A DNA stretch of 64,000 nucleotides, from the NCBI RefSeq assembly GCF_013416555.1, contig NZ_JACCFG010000006.1:124001-188000 (forward strand), given 5' to 3'. The position numbers and the translations under genes are program-made. The notes under the pieces were generated by a model. The model was not told where the DNA came from, made no database searches, and saw only the letters and a program-made list of their open reading frames with translations. Shown in pieces: positions 49,967 to 58,357 of the stretch (positions are counted from its first letter, which is position 1; each line of letters begins with the position of its first letter). Origin of the DNA: Sphingomonas sp. R-74633. GTDB lineage: Bacteria > Pseudomonadota > Alphaproteobacteria > Sphingomonadales > Sphingomonadaceae.

Positions 49967-51532
49967 ATGCCCGATCGAGAAAGCCCCGCCCCGGCAAGCC
50001 CGGCGGAGGAGTGGCGGGCAGGGGACCTCCGGCACATCCTCCCCACGGCGAACCACAACCGCTTCCTGCTCAAGGCCTCGTTCGAGCGCACCCGTGCGCA
50101 GGCACCGCTGCTCGCGATCGACGGCCGCGCCGTTGCGGGGATCAGGACCGATGTCGACGGGCGCTTCTGGCGCTTCGATGCCGATGGCCTGCAGCCGGAC
50201 ACCGCCTATACGCTGCAATTGACCGAGGCCGACGGCACGCCGATCACCGCGGGCTGGCCGCTCAGGACCTTCCCCGATCCCGCCGCCCGGCCCAAATCGC
50301 TGCGCATCCTCTCCTATACCTGTGCCGGCGGGCATGACGGGGCGCTGCTCAAGGGCAAGACGGTGTTCCTGAACATGCCGGCGCGGCGGCGCCTGCTCGC
50401 GCGGGGCATGTCGTACCGGCCCGATGTAGTGATCGCCAATGGCGACCAGATCTACTGGGACCTGACCACCACTTATCAGGAAATGGACCCGGATTATCTC
50501 CGCCGGGAAATCTGGGAGAAAATCGGCAAGCTCGATACCAGCATGCCGATGATGCACGGGGCGAACGCGCCGATCTTCATGCGCGTCTGCGATGCCCAGA
50601 TCGCGGGACTCTATGGCAATGCGCTGCGCTCGACCCCGGTATTCTTCGTCACCGACGACCACGACTTTTTCGACAATGACGAATATACCGCGAAGCAGGT
50701 GACGCTGCCGCCGGATTCCTATGGCATCCCCGGCGCCGAGCAGACCCAGCACATGTATTATCCCGAGTTCCTGCCCGACGCGAACCGCCCGGCCTGGCTG
50801 CCCGGCGGTGACAAGGCGGGGCTGCCGCCCGGCACCAACATGTGCTTCGGCACGCTGCGCTACGGCGCGCTGGTCGAAGCGGTGTTCTATGATTGCCGGC
50901 GCTATGTGAACTATAAGGGCGATCACGCGATGATCGTGCCGCAATGGGTCGAGGACTGGCTGATCGCGCGCACCGCGGCCGAGGACACCACCCATTTCTT
51001 CCATGTCCCCTCGCTCCCCTTCGCTTATTCCTCGGGCAAGCTCGGCGACTGGTATCCTGATTTCCTCGACAAGGAATCGGGGCAGATGGTGCTGCACAAG
51101 GCGAAGGCCGGCTGGCAGCGCGGCTGGTTCGGCCAGCACCAGCGGCTGATCGCGGCGATGGCCGCGCAGACGAAGCGCGTGCCGGTGATCATTCAGGGCG
51201 ATTTCCACGCGACCGCCGCCGGCAGCATGTATCGCAGCGGCGAGTTCAATCGCCTCGCCGCGCATATCCATGTCGTGCTCACCGGCACGCTCGCGACCGG
51301 CGATCACGCCTTTCCGTCGTCGTTCCGCGCGATCGAATCCAAGCCGTCGCAGCTGGTCGGCATGCACCAGGCCGTGCCGATCACCGAGAAGAACGGCTTT
51401 TCGATCATCGACATCGACGCGGACCGGATCGTCTTCCGCCTGTTCACCTGGCGCCCGCCGCAGGACCTTGCGGAGATCGACACGATGGCGCCCGCCTTCG
51501 AATATGTCGTCGAGCGGGGCGCGAGCGGTTAG
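49967..51532 (+). CDS. PhoD-like metallophosphoesterase
   Basis: 521 residues from ATG 49967; ATG 49931 is an alternative. The N-terminal fibronectin-like part (about 30-110) and the catalytic domain with VIANGDQIYWD, FVTDDHDFFDNDE and IIQGDFHAT, the metal ligands of PhoD-type enzymes. No clear signal peptide with either start, unlike exported PhoD. It follows the heparinase gene by 88 bases; the link may be incidental. Confidence 0.82.
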   Translation: MPDRESPAPASPAEEWRAGDLRHILPTANHNRFLLKASFERTRAQAPLLAIDGRAVAGIRTDVDGRFWRFDADGLQPDTAYTLQLTEADGTPITAGWPLRTFPDPAARPKSLRILSYTCAGGHDGALLKGKTVFLNMPARRRLLARGMSYRPDVVIANGDQIYWDLTTTYQEMDPDYLRREIWEKIGKLDTSMPMMHGANAPIFMRVCDAQIAGLYGNALRSTPVFFVTDDHDFFDNDEYTAKQVTLPPDSYGIPGAEQTQHMYYPEFLPDANRPAWLPGGDKAGLPPGTNMCFGTLRYGALVEAVFYDCRRYVNYKGDHAMIVPQWVEDWLIARTAAEDTTHFFHVPSLPFAYSSGKLGDWYPDFLDKESGQMVLHKAKAGWQRGWFGQHQRLIAAMAAQTKRVPVIIQGDFHATAAGSMYRSGEFNRLAAHIHVVLTGTLATGDHAFPSSFRAIESKPSQLVGMHQAVPITEKNGFSIIDIDADRIVFRLFTWRPPQDLAEIDTMAPAFEYVVERGASG

Positions 51533-51580
51533 CGCCTGCTACCGCCGCGCCCTCTTCAACGGAGCCTGTAGCTGGTTCCG

Positions 51581-52879
51581 CTAGGCCCGCACAGCCGCCC
51601 GGTCCGGGCCGTCCAGCGTCCGTACGACCAGCACGGCCAGCAGCGGAATCAGCGCGGCATAGAGATATTGCGTCCGCGAAACGCCGATGCCGAACGGGAA
51701 CCAGATCCCCGGCACGCCGATCGGATCGAGCAGCTCGTCGCCGAAGAAGCAGACGGTGATCAGCGCCAGCGCGATCGGTGCCAGCACCCGCATCGGCCCG
51801 CCGCGCACGATTCGCGTGCCGATCAGGACGAAGAGCGCGATCGAGCCCCACCGGCTGATGCTGGCCAGGCTCGCCAGATGCGCGGTGGCGCCGGCCACCT
51901 GCGCGGCCAGGATCGCAAGCGCCGCACCGTCCAGGATCCGCCACGCCGGCTTGTGCCAGCGATTCCAGGCCAGCGCCCAGGCGGTCACCATCGGCATCCA
52001 CATATATTTCGCCAGCAGCGAATAGGTCGGCAGGTCCATCATATCGGTCCATGCGACCAGCGCATTGTTGAACCGGCGGGCCGCCATCAGCGCCAGCGCG
52101 ATGCCCGCAAAGGCCAGGAAGCCGCGCTGGCTGCTCCGCGGCCGGCACCACAGGATCAGCCCGACGAGCGCGAGCATCGCCAGCGGCTCGACTGCATCGA
52201 CGACATAGCCGGCGATCGTCCGCTCCCATTGCGCGCGGTGCAGCCCGTCGGCGACCGGACGCGGCGCCAGGATCGGCGCGGCGTGGAGGCCGCCTGCGTC
52301 GCCGCCGGGGCCGGGGCGGGGCAACATGAAGGTGCGGATCGCAAGCACGCCGCGCGTCCCTGCCGCGCCGGCGGGGAGGGCAAAGCGCAGCGGCCGGGTG
52401 CCGACGACGCGCGGGTGCTCGCCGATCCGCCCCGAGCCGCCGAGCAGCTGCCCGTTCCAATAGAGCTCGTAGCCGTCCTCGACGAGGGTGGGCCCCAATA
52501 TGTCCCAGGACGCGCCCCCGGCGGGTACGTCCACCGCCCGCCGATACCAGGCATGGCCGGAATAGCCGGCATGGCCCTGCGTCATCCAGCCGCCGACATA
52601 GTCGGGCAGGCCGACATCGCCGTCATGGCTGCCGGGCCGCGCCGTCAGGTCGATCGTCCCCCAGCCGCCATCGCCGGTGCGGGGATCGGCCCAGCGCGGA
52701 TCGTCGCCGGTGCGGAAGCGCCAGCTGCCATCAAGCAGCGTCGCTGCGGCGCGCAGCGCGGGGGGATCGGCCCGGCCGCCGCGTGCGAGGTCGGCGATCA
52801 GCAGTGCCAGGGTCAGCACGGTCGCCAGCAGGATCCCGAGGAGCAATCGGCGCTGCGTGGTGTCGATGGCCATCCTCAT
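51581..52879 (-). CDS. Jelly-roll plus multi-TM membrane protein lacking an output domain
   Basis: 432 residues. An N-terminal signal anchor (about 10-30) is followed by a beta-sandwich like the sugar-binding domain of GH2 glycosidases and 7TMR-DISM sensors (LLDGSWRFRTGDDPRWADP, WYRRAVDVP, YELYWNGQLLGGSG). From about residue 215 there are seven or eight membrane helices. The frame then stops, so there is no kinase, GGDEF or other output domain. It may signal through a partner. Convergent with the PhoD-like gene. Confidence 0.75.
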   Translation of the reverse strand: MRMAIDTTQRRLLLGILLATVLTLALLIADLARGGRADPPALRAAATLLDGSWRFRTGDDPRWADPRTGDGGWGTIDLTARPGSHDGDVGLPDYVGGWMTQGHAGYSGHAWYRRAVDVPAGGASWDILGPTLVEDGYELYWNGQLLGGSGRIGEHPRVVGTRPLRFALPAGAAGTRGVLAIRTFMLPRPGPGGDAGGLHAAPILAPRPVADGLHRAQWERTIAGYVVDAVEPLAMLALVGLILWCRPRSSQRGFLAFAGIALALMAARRFNNALVAWTDMMDLPTYSLLAKYMWMPMVTAWALAWNRWHKPAWRILDGAALAILAAQVAGATAHLASLASISRWGSIALFVLIGTRIVRGGPMRVLAPIALALITVCFFGDELLDPIGVPGIWFPFGIGVSRTQYLYAALIPLLAVLVVRTLDGPDRAAVRA

Positions 52880-52912
52880 CCCGCTTCTCTTCCGTTCCCT
52901 GCCGGTGTGCCC

Positions 52913-53482
52913 CTAGTCCTGCAGCCTTACCGCCACGTCGCTCATGAACCGCGCATCGTCGCCCGCCGCCAGCCAAGGCGCCTCCGCCGCGATCGCGCCC
53001 AGCATGTCGGCCAGCGGGTCGAGCTCCGACTTCGCGTAATTGCCCAGCACATAGCCGTGCACCCGGTCCTTGTGCCCGGGATGGCCGATGCCGATCCGCA
53101 CGCGGCGGAAGTCGGGGCCGATATGCGCGTCGGTCGAGCGCAGGCCATTATGCCCGGCGGTGCCGCCGCCGCGCTTCACCTTGACCTTCATCGGCACCAG
53201 GTCGAGCTCGTCGTGGAACAGCGTCACGTCTTCCGGCGCGAGCTTGTAGAAATCCATCGCCGCGCGGACCGAACGGCCGCTCTCGTTCATATACGTGCCC
53301 GGCTTGAGCAGCAGGATCTTTGCATTGCCCACCCGGCCTTCGCGCACCCAGCCCTGGAACTGCTTCTTCTCGGGCGTGAATCCATAGGTCTCGGCAATGG
53401 CGTCCACTGCCATGAAGCCCACATTGTGGCGGTGCATCGCATATTGCGGGCCCGGATTGCCCAGGCCGACCCACAGCTGCAT
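52913..53482 (-). CDS. pth: Peptidyl-tRNA hydrolase
   Basis: 189 residues. It releases tRNA from dropped-off peptidyl-tRNA. N9 and H19 in LGNPGPQY and RHNVGF, and the DELDLVP stretch, match the family active site. It is 84 bases downstream of rplY, the common alphaproteobacterial order rplY-pth-ychF interrupted here (ychF is elsewhere). Confidence 0.96.
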   Translation of the reverse strand: MQLWVGLGNPGPQYAMHRHNVGFMAVDAIAETYGFTPEKKQFQGWVREGRVGNAKILLLKPGTYMNESGRSVRAAMDFYKLAPEDVTLFHDELDLVPMKVKVKRGGGTAGHNGLRSTDAHIGPDFRRVRIGIGHPGHKDRVHGYVLGNYAKSELDPLADMLGAIAAEAPWLAAGDDARFMSDVAVRLQD

Positions 53483-53501
53483 CTCAATTCCTGCTCAAAC
53501 G

Positions 53502-53541
53502 AAAATCGCCTCCGCACCATGGGGCGCGGAGGCGATTTTTT
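53502..53541. terminator. Bidirectional-looking hairpin between rplY and pth
   Basis: A 14-bp stem (53502-53515 and 53526-53539) with a 10-base loop. The T run is better on the plus strand (six T) but both flanking genes are on the minus strand, where TTTT-CGTTTG follows. It may attenuate pth after rplY. Confidence 0.55.
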
Positions 53542-53565
53542 GAACCGTGAAGTTCGAGGGGACGA

Positions 53566-54207
53566 TTACTCGCCCGCTTCCTCGCCCTCGGCGGCTGCTT
53601 CGGGCTCTTCGGCCGCTTCGGTCGTCGCGGTGTCGCCATCGCTCGACTTGAGCGCCGACGGCGCAACGACCGTGGCGATCGTGAAGTCGCGGTCGGTGAT
53701 CGCCGAAGTCGCGCCCTTCGGCAGGGTCACTGCCGAGATATGGAGCGAATCGCCGACTTCGAGGCCCTTGAGCGAGATGGTGATCTCGCTGGGGATCTCG
53801 GCCGCGTCGACCACGAGGTCGAGCTCGTGACGGACGATGTTGAGCACGCCGCCGCGCTTGATGCCGGGCGCCAGCTCTTCGTCAGCGAAGACGATCGGCA
53901 CGTTCACGTGCACGGTGGCGTGCTCGCTGATGCGCAGGAAGTCGGCATGGATCGGGCGATCCGTGACGGGGTCGAAAGCCACGTCCTTGGGCAGGGTGCG
54001 CTCGCCATTGATCATGACGACCGAATTGAAGAAGTGCCCGGTCATCAGCAGACGATGAAGCTCGCGCTCCTCGACATGGATGCCCTGCGGGTCCTGCTTG
54101 TTGCCGTAGATTACGGCGGGGACGCGGCCATTACGACGAAGCTCGCGGGAGGCTCCCTTGCCAACCTGCTCGCGCGTCTCGGCCGACAGCGTAAGCGTAT
54201 CGCTCAT
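53566..54207 (-). CDS. rplY: Ribosomal protein bL25, CTC form
   Basis: 213 residues from ATG 54207; the ATG four codons upstream is less likely. The 5S rRNA-binding N-terminal domain (ETREQVGKGASRELRRNGRV) and the C-terminal TL5/CTC beta domain (LDLVVDAAEIPSEITISLKG) are present, plus an acidic Ala/Glu tail that is unusual in length. It binds 5S rRNA. Followed by pth. Confidence 0.95.
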   Translation of the reverse strand: MSDTLTLSAETREQVGKGASRELRRNGRVPAVIYGNKQDPQGIHVEERELHRLLMTGHFFNSVVMINGERTLPKDVAFDPVTDRPIHADFLRISEHATVHVNVPIVFADEELAPGIKRGGVLNIVRHELDLVVDAAEIPSEITISLKGLEVGDSLHISAVTLPKGATSAITDRDFTIATVVAPSALKSSDGDTATTEAAEEPEAAAEGEEAGE

Positions 54208-54524
54208 GTGTCGTTCCAATCGCTAAAGAGTTCAGTTCACCGGCCAGGCCTCCAGGGATGACCCTGGCACGGAACGCGGGCGCATAACGGGAGTGGGTGG
54301 GAAAAGCAAGGGAAGAGGAGGGGGAGTGTCACCCCGCACCCTAAATCGTCATCCCCGCGAAGGCGGGGATCCAGAGTCGCGAAGGACAAAGCCTTGTTAC
54401 CCTGGATCCCCCCCTGCGCGGGGATGACGGACTGGCCACCAAAACCCATGCCTGCCTCCATACCCTATGGACGGCAAAGCGAGCAGGGTCCGCCATTCGC
54501 GGGAATGGCGCTTGTTACACCGCG
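54208..54524. other. Gene-poor gap
   Basis: 317 bases. It holds the promoter region of rplY at its left end and a repeat doublet at 54348-54428; the stretch 54270-54345 and 54430-54524 shows no convincing reading frame or RNA gene. Confidence 0.6.
54348..54428. repeat. REPIN-like inverted-repeat doublet, GTCATCCCC type
   Basis: Left arm 54348-54374 and right arm 54402-54428 are inverted copies of a 27-base unit with two mismatches (GTCATCCCCGC...GGGGATCCAG). The 27-base centre is unique. It is a variant of the units at 18766 and 29084. Confidence 0.82.
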
Positions 54525-55019
54525 TTACACCAGCTCGGGCAGCACCGCTTCCAGCTTCTCGAAGCTCTGGTTCCAGCCCTCGCGCATCCCCGAAAGCGCC
54601 GGCAGCAGCGCGTCGCTGGCCTGCAGCACCACCGTGGTCATGTGCATGTGCGTGCCACCTTCGGGGGCGTCGGTGAATTGCATCGTGGTGCGGTGCTCGA
54701 TCCCCCAGCTGCCGTCGGGCGCACCGAAGGCGCGAAGAATCATGACCAGAGTGTCTGGACGATCGACCACTTCATACTCGCCGTGGACTTCGTTGATGCC
54801 GTACGGCTCGGGCCCGCGCATATCGAGGCGGATCTTGCCGCCCGGCCGCGCGTCGCTCTCGGCCAGCGGCACGTCGAAATGATGCGGGCCCCACCAGCGG
54901 GCGAGATGCTCGGCCTTGGTCATGCAGTCGAACACCAGCTCGCGCGGCGCCTTGAAGGTGCGGTCGATCGTCACTTCATAGCCGACACCGAGTTCAGTCC
55001 CAAGGTCACTTGCTGTCAT
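54525..55019 (-). CDS. SRPBCC (AHSA1-like) domain protein
   Basis: 164 residues. The N-terminal DRTFKAPRELVFDCMTKAEH and RWWGPHHFDVP are classic of AHSA1/CalC-like proteins. It would bind a small hydrophobic ligand; no more specific role is shown. Its start overlaps the stop of the ArsR gene (ATGA), so the ArsR regulator and this protein are one operon. Confidence 0.9.
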   Translation of the reverse strand: MTASDLGTELGVGYEVTIDRTFKAPRELVFDCMTKAEHLARWWGPHHFDVPLAESDARPGGKIRLDMRGPEPYGINEVHGEYEVVDRPDTLVMILRAFGAPDGSWGIEHRTTMQFTDAPEGGTHMHMTTVVLQASDALLPALSGMREGWNQSFEKLEAVLPELV

Positions 55020-55348
55020 TGGTCCTCTCCGTTCTTTTGAATTTCAGCGAGATAGGCATCCAGGTCGTCGAACTTGGCGTCCCAGAAACGGCGATATTCG
55101 GCGATCCAGTCGCTCGCGGCCTTGAGCGCGGCGGGCTCCAGCTTTGCAGGGCGCTGCTGCGCGATCCGGCTGCGCGAGATCAGCCCGGCATGTTCGAGCA
55201 CCTTGAGATGCTTGGTCACCGCCGGTCCGCTGATCGCGAAGGGCTGGGCGAGCTCGCCCACGCTCGTCTCCCCCAAAGCCAGCCGCGCCAGGATCGCGCG
55301 TCGGGTAGGGTCGGCCAGAGCGGCGAAGGTGTTGCTGAGCGGGTCCAT
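55016..55348 (-). CDS. ArsR/SmtB-family repressor
   Basis: 110 residues. The winged HTH is clear (LADPTRRAILARLALGETSV; GPAVTKHLKVLEHAGLI). No metal-binding Cys pair is present; ArsR members next to SRPBCC proteins respond to other signals or act constitutively. A 24-base inverted repeat just upstream is its likely operator. Confidence 0.92.
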   Translation of the reverse strand: MDPLSNTFAALADPTRRAILARLALGETSVGELAQPFAISGPAVTKHLKVLEHAGLISRSRIAQQRPAKLEPAALKAASDWIAEYRRFWDAKFDDLDAYLAEIQKNGEDQ

Positions 55349-55356
55349 GTATCTAA

Positions 55357-55380
55357 CTCATCAGTTATTTAACCGATTAG
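55357..55380 (-). promoter_or_regulatory. Candidate ArsR operator
   Basis: CTCATCAGTTA (55357-55367) and TAACCGATTAG (55370-55380) are imperfect inverted copies (9 of 11). It starts 9 bases before the ArsR start. A TATATA-like -10 on the minus strand is at about 55383-55388. Autoregulation is inferred. Confidence 0.6.
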
Positions 55381-55462
55381 CTATATATGAGTCGGCGCAG
55401 AGTCAAGCCACCGCGTGAACTTCGCCAACTTGGGTGTACGGAACGTGCAGGGCCCAGGCGTG

Positions 55463-56347
55463 CTAGTAGCGAACCCGCTCGGCCTTCAGCCCGCGCTTGG
55501 CCAGCTCGGCCTGCACGCTGGCGCTCCCCGCCAGATGCCCGGCTCCCACCGCGAGGAACACCGTGCCAGGCTGTTGCATTCGCTTGGAAATCCAGTCCGC
55601 CCAATTGCGGTTGCGGCGGATCAGCAGCGCCTCGCTGACCTCTGGAGAAGACGCCATGTCGGCATTGACCAGCGCCGCCAGCCCATCGGCATCGCCCTTG
55701 CGCCAGGCGCTCACCGCCTGGTCGATCTTGCTCCCCGCCTGAGGCAAGTCATCGATCGTCTCGATCAGCAGCTTGCGCTGGGCGGGGAGGGGCAGGGCAT
55801 CGAAATAGCCGAGCTGCTGGCGGGCGGTCTCGAGCCCCTCGATCTTCTTGCCCGCGGCCTTGGCGGCATCGGTCAGGATCAGCTCGGCGCCCTGCTTGTC
55901 GTCATAGCCGAGCTGCCGCAGCGGCAGCACCGACAGCATCGTCGCCGCCAGCCAGGGATCGCTATTGTCGAGCGCATCGGGGGAGAGGCCATATTCGGGC
56001 AAGGCCGCGCGCATCTTGGCCGCCTCCACCGGCGGCAGCTCGTCGGGCAGCGGCTTGCCGGGGGCGTGGGTGCCGAGGTCCGAGACGATCTTCTGCATCT
56101 CGGCATCGGGCGGCATCACCAGCTCGAGCACCAAAGTGTCGGAGGCATCGAAGGCCTTTTTCACCCCGTCGTCGAACCAGCTCAGCCCCGGCTTGAGCAC
56201 ATGGACGGTGCCGAACAGGTAGATGGTCGTGTCGGCATCCTTGACCACCCACAAGGCGGGATCGGCGGCCGTCTCCGATACGGGCTTGGCGCCGCCGCAT
56301 CCCCATAAAGCGAGCGCGAGCAGGGCCGGCAGCAGGCGGCGGATCAC
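55463..56347 (-). CDS. TraB/GumN-family lipoprotein (second of pair)
   Basis: 294 residues. Lipobox LALWGC (Cys17). The TraB/GumN domain has ADTTIYLFGTVHVLKPGLSW near the start and FLAVGAGHLAGSASV near the end. Members of the family have been proposed as metalloproteases (the plasmid pheromone shut-down protein TraB) but catalysis is not proven here. The start overlaps the previous gene's stop (ATGA). Paralogue of the next entry. Confidence 0.86.
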   Translation of the reverse strand: MIRRLLPALLALALWGCGGAKPVSETAADPALWVVKDADTTIYLFGTVHVLKPGLSWFDDGVKKAFDASDTLVLELVMPPDAEMQKIVSDLGTHAPGKPLPDELPPVEAAKMRAALPEYGLSPDALDNSDPWLAATMLSVLPLRQLGYDDKQGAELILTDAAKAAGKKIEGLETARQQLGYFDALPLPAQRKLLIETIDDLPQAGSKIDQAVSAWRKGDADGLAALVNADMASSPEVSEALLIRRNRNWADWISKRMQQPGTVFLAVGAGHLAGSASVQAELAKRGLKAERVRY

Positions 56348-57378
56348 TGGACGCGCTCGACCTTGAGGCCGCGCTTGCCGAGCAGGTCGATCACCGATCC
56401 CGGCCCGACGAAATGCCCGGCGCCGGCCGCGAACAACGTGGTGCCGCGCCGGGTCTTCAGCCGGTCGATCAGGCTCACCACCCAGGCGGCATTGCGCTCG
56501 GCGAGCAGCGGATCGGCCATCGCGCCGTCGGGATCGAAGGCATTGGCCTGGATGAAAAGCGGCGAATCGTCACCCACCTCGCCCCGGGCAAAGGCATGCG
56601 CCGCGGCATCCAGATCGTCATGCGTCCGCGCCGGCGAGAGGATCGCCGCCTCGAGCATCAGCCGCTGCGCAGCCTCGGGCACTTCGCCGATATTGCGCAT
56701 CACCTGGTTGCTGTCCTCGATCGCTTCCACCGGCCGGCCGGTAGCGCGGAACTGCTTCTCCAGCCAGTCGTCGGCGCCCTGGCTGGGCATGTCGCCGGCG
56801 ACGAGGTCCTTGATATAGCCGATCCCCATCGCCGCGACCCAGCTCGGCATCTTGTCCATCTGCGCCACCAGCTCGGGCGGCAGCGCCCCCTGCATTTCGG
56901 CCAGCTGGGAGCGGCTGCGGTGCGAGACGCGTTCGATCAGCGGCGGCAGGCTGGCGTCGGTGGGCAGCCCGCCCATGAAGTCTTTCGACTGATCCTCCTC
57001 CTCGGTCGATTCGAGCAGCAGCGTGTCGGCCCGGACGATCACCCCTTCCAACCCCGGATTGCGCCAGCGAAAGCCGGGCGGCAGGCTGTGGACCGTGCCG
57101 AACAGATAGATGGTCGTGTCCGCGTCCGAGATCTTCCAGATCGCCGGGTGCACCTCATAGGGCTGCGAGGCGGCGACCCGCGCCTTTTCCGCCCGCAGCC
57201 GCTCGGCGAAACCGGCATCGTCCCCCGGCAGCACCCGCGCGCCGCCCAGGCTGAGCGCGTCGTCGGGGGCGGTAGCGGCATAGGGCAGGCGCGGGCTAAG
57301 TCCGGGCACGCCTTGCGCCACCGCGGCGCCGGCAACTGCCAGGCCGATCGCCGCGAGGCCAAGGCCGATTCTTCCCAT
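56344..57378 (-). CDS. TraB/GumN-family protein (first of pair)
   Basis: 344 residues from ATG 57378. A signal peptide (about 1-20) is followed by the TraB/GumN domain: ADTTIYLFGTVHSLPPGFRW, then TLFAAGAGHFVGPGSV near the C-terminus. A Pro/Gly-rich N-terminal linker (about 22-60) is absent from its neighbour. No lipobox. It is divergent from glyQ. The pair arose by tandem duplication and then diverged in anchoring. Confidence 0.86.
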   Translation of the reverse strand: MGRIGLGLAAIGLAVAGAAVAQGVPGLSPRLPYAATAPDDALSLGGARVLPGDDAGFAERLRAEKARVAASQPYEVHPAIWKISDADTTIYLFGTVHSLPPGFRWRNPGLEGVIVRADTLLLESTEEEDQSKDFMGGLPTDASLPPLIERVSHRSRSQLAEMQGALPPELVAQMDKMPSWVAAMGIGYIKDLVAGDMPSQGADDWLEKQFRATGRPVEAIEDSNQVMRNIGEVPEAAQRLMLEAAILSPARTHDDLDAAAHAFARGEVGDDSPLFIQANAFDPDGAMADPLLAERNAAWVVSLIDRLKTRRGTTLFAAGAGHFVGPGSVIDLLGKRGLKVERVQ

Positions 57379-57463
57379 AATCGAAACGAACCCCAAGCCC
57401 TTACCCAAGTCAACGGCGGTGCAGCATTGACCGGCAGGAGGCGAGACGCCAAAGCGCGGGGCT

Positions 57464-58357
57464 ATGGCCGAGCCTCTTAGCTTCCAGCGCATGATCCTCA
57501 CGCTCCATGATTATTGGGCGGCACGGGGCTGCGTGATCCTCCAGCCCTATGACATGCGCATGGGTGCGGGCACCTTCCACCCGGCGACGACGCTGCGCGC
57601 CCTCGGCCCCGAGCCGTGGAACGCCGCCTTCGTCCAGCCCTGCCGCCGCCCGACCGACGGCCGCTATGGCGAGAACCCGAACCGGCTCCAGCATTATTAC
57701 CAATATCAGGTGATCCTGAAGCCGAGCCCGTCGGACCTGCAGAACCTCTATCTCGGCTCGCTCGCCGCGATCGGCATCGACTTCACCAAGCACGACATCC
57801 GCTTCGTCGAGGACGATTGGGAGAGCCCGACGCTCGGCGCCTGGGGCCTGGGCTGGGAAGTCTGGTGCGACGGCATGGAAGTCACCCAGTTCACTTATTT
57901 CCAGCAGATGGGCGGCTTTGACTGCAAGCCCGTCGCCGGCGAGCTCACCTACGGGCTCGAGCGGCTGGCGATGTACATCCAGAATGTCGACAGCGTGTAC
58001 GACCTCGCCTTCAACGAGAGCGGGGTCTCGTACGGCGACGTGTTTCTCGAGAACGAGAAGCAGATGTCGAAGTACAACTTCGAAGTCGCCGACACCGACA
58101 CGCTGTTCGAAGGCTTCCGCAAGGCGGTGGCCGAATGCGAGAACTGCCTGACCAACAATGTCCCCATCGCCGCCTATGAGCAGGCGATCGAGGCCAGCCA
58201 CCTGTTCAACCTGCTCCAGGCCCGCGGTGTGATCTCCGTCGCCGAGCGCCAGGCCTATATCGGCCGCGTCCGCGACCTGGCCAAGGGCAGCTGCGAGGCG
58301 TGGATCCAGCATATGACGCCCAGCTGGCAAGCCAAATACCCGGAGTGGACGGTATGA
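57464..58357 (+). CDS. glyQ: Glycyl-tRNA synthetase alpha subunit
   Basis: 297 residues. The catalytic subunit of the heterotetrameric bacterial GlyRS. Motif 1 region ILTLHDYWAARGCVILQPYD, motif 2 PCRRPTDGRYGENPNR and the YQFQV-like QYQVILKPSP are typical. The stop overlaps the glyS start (ATGA). Confidence 0.97.
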   Translation: MAEPLSFQRMILTLHDYWAARGCVILQPYDMRMGAGTFHPATTLRALGPEPWNAAFVQPCRRPTDGRYGENPNRLQHYYQYQVILKPSPSDLQNLYLGSLAAIGIDFTKHDIRFVEDDWESPTLGAWGLGWEVWCDGMEVTQFTYFQQMGGFDCKPVAGELTYGLERLAMYIQNVDSVYDLAFNESGVSYGDVFLENEKQMSKYNFEVADTDTLFEGFRKAVAECENCLTNNVPIAAYEQAIEASHLFNLLQARGVISVAERQAYIGRVRDLAKGSCEAWIQHMTPSWQAKYPEWTV

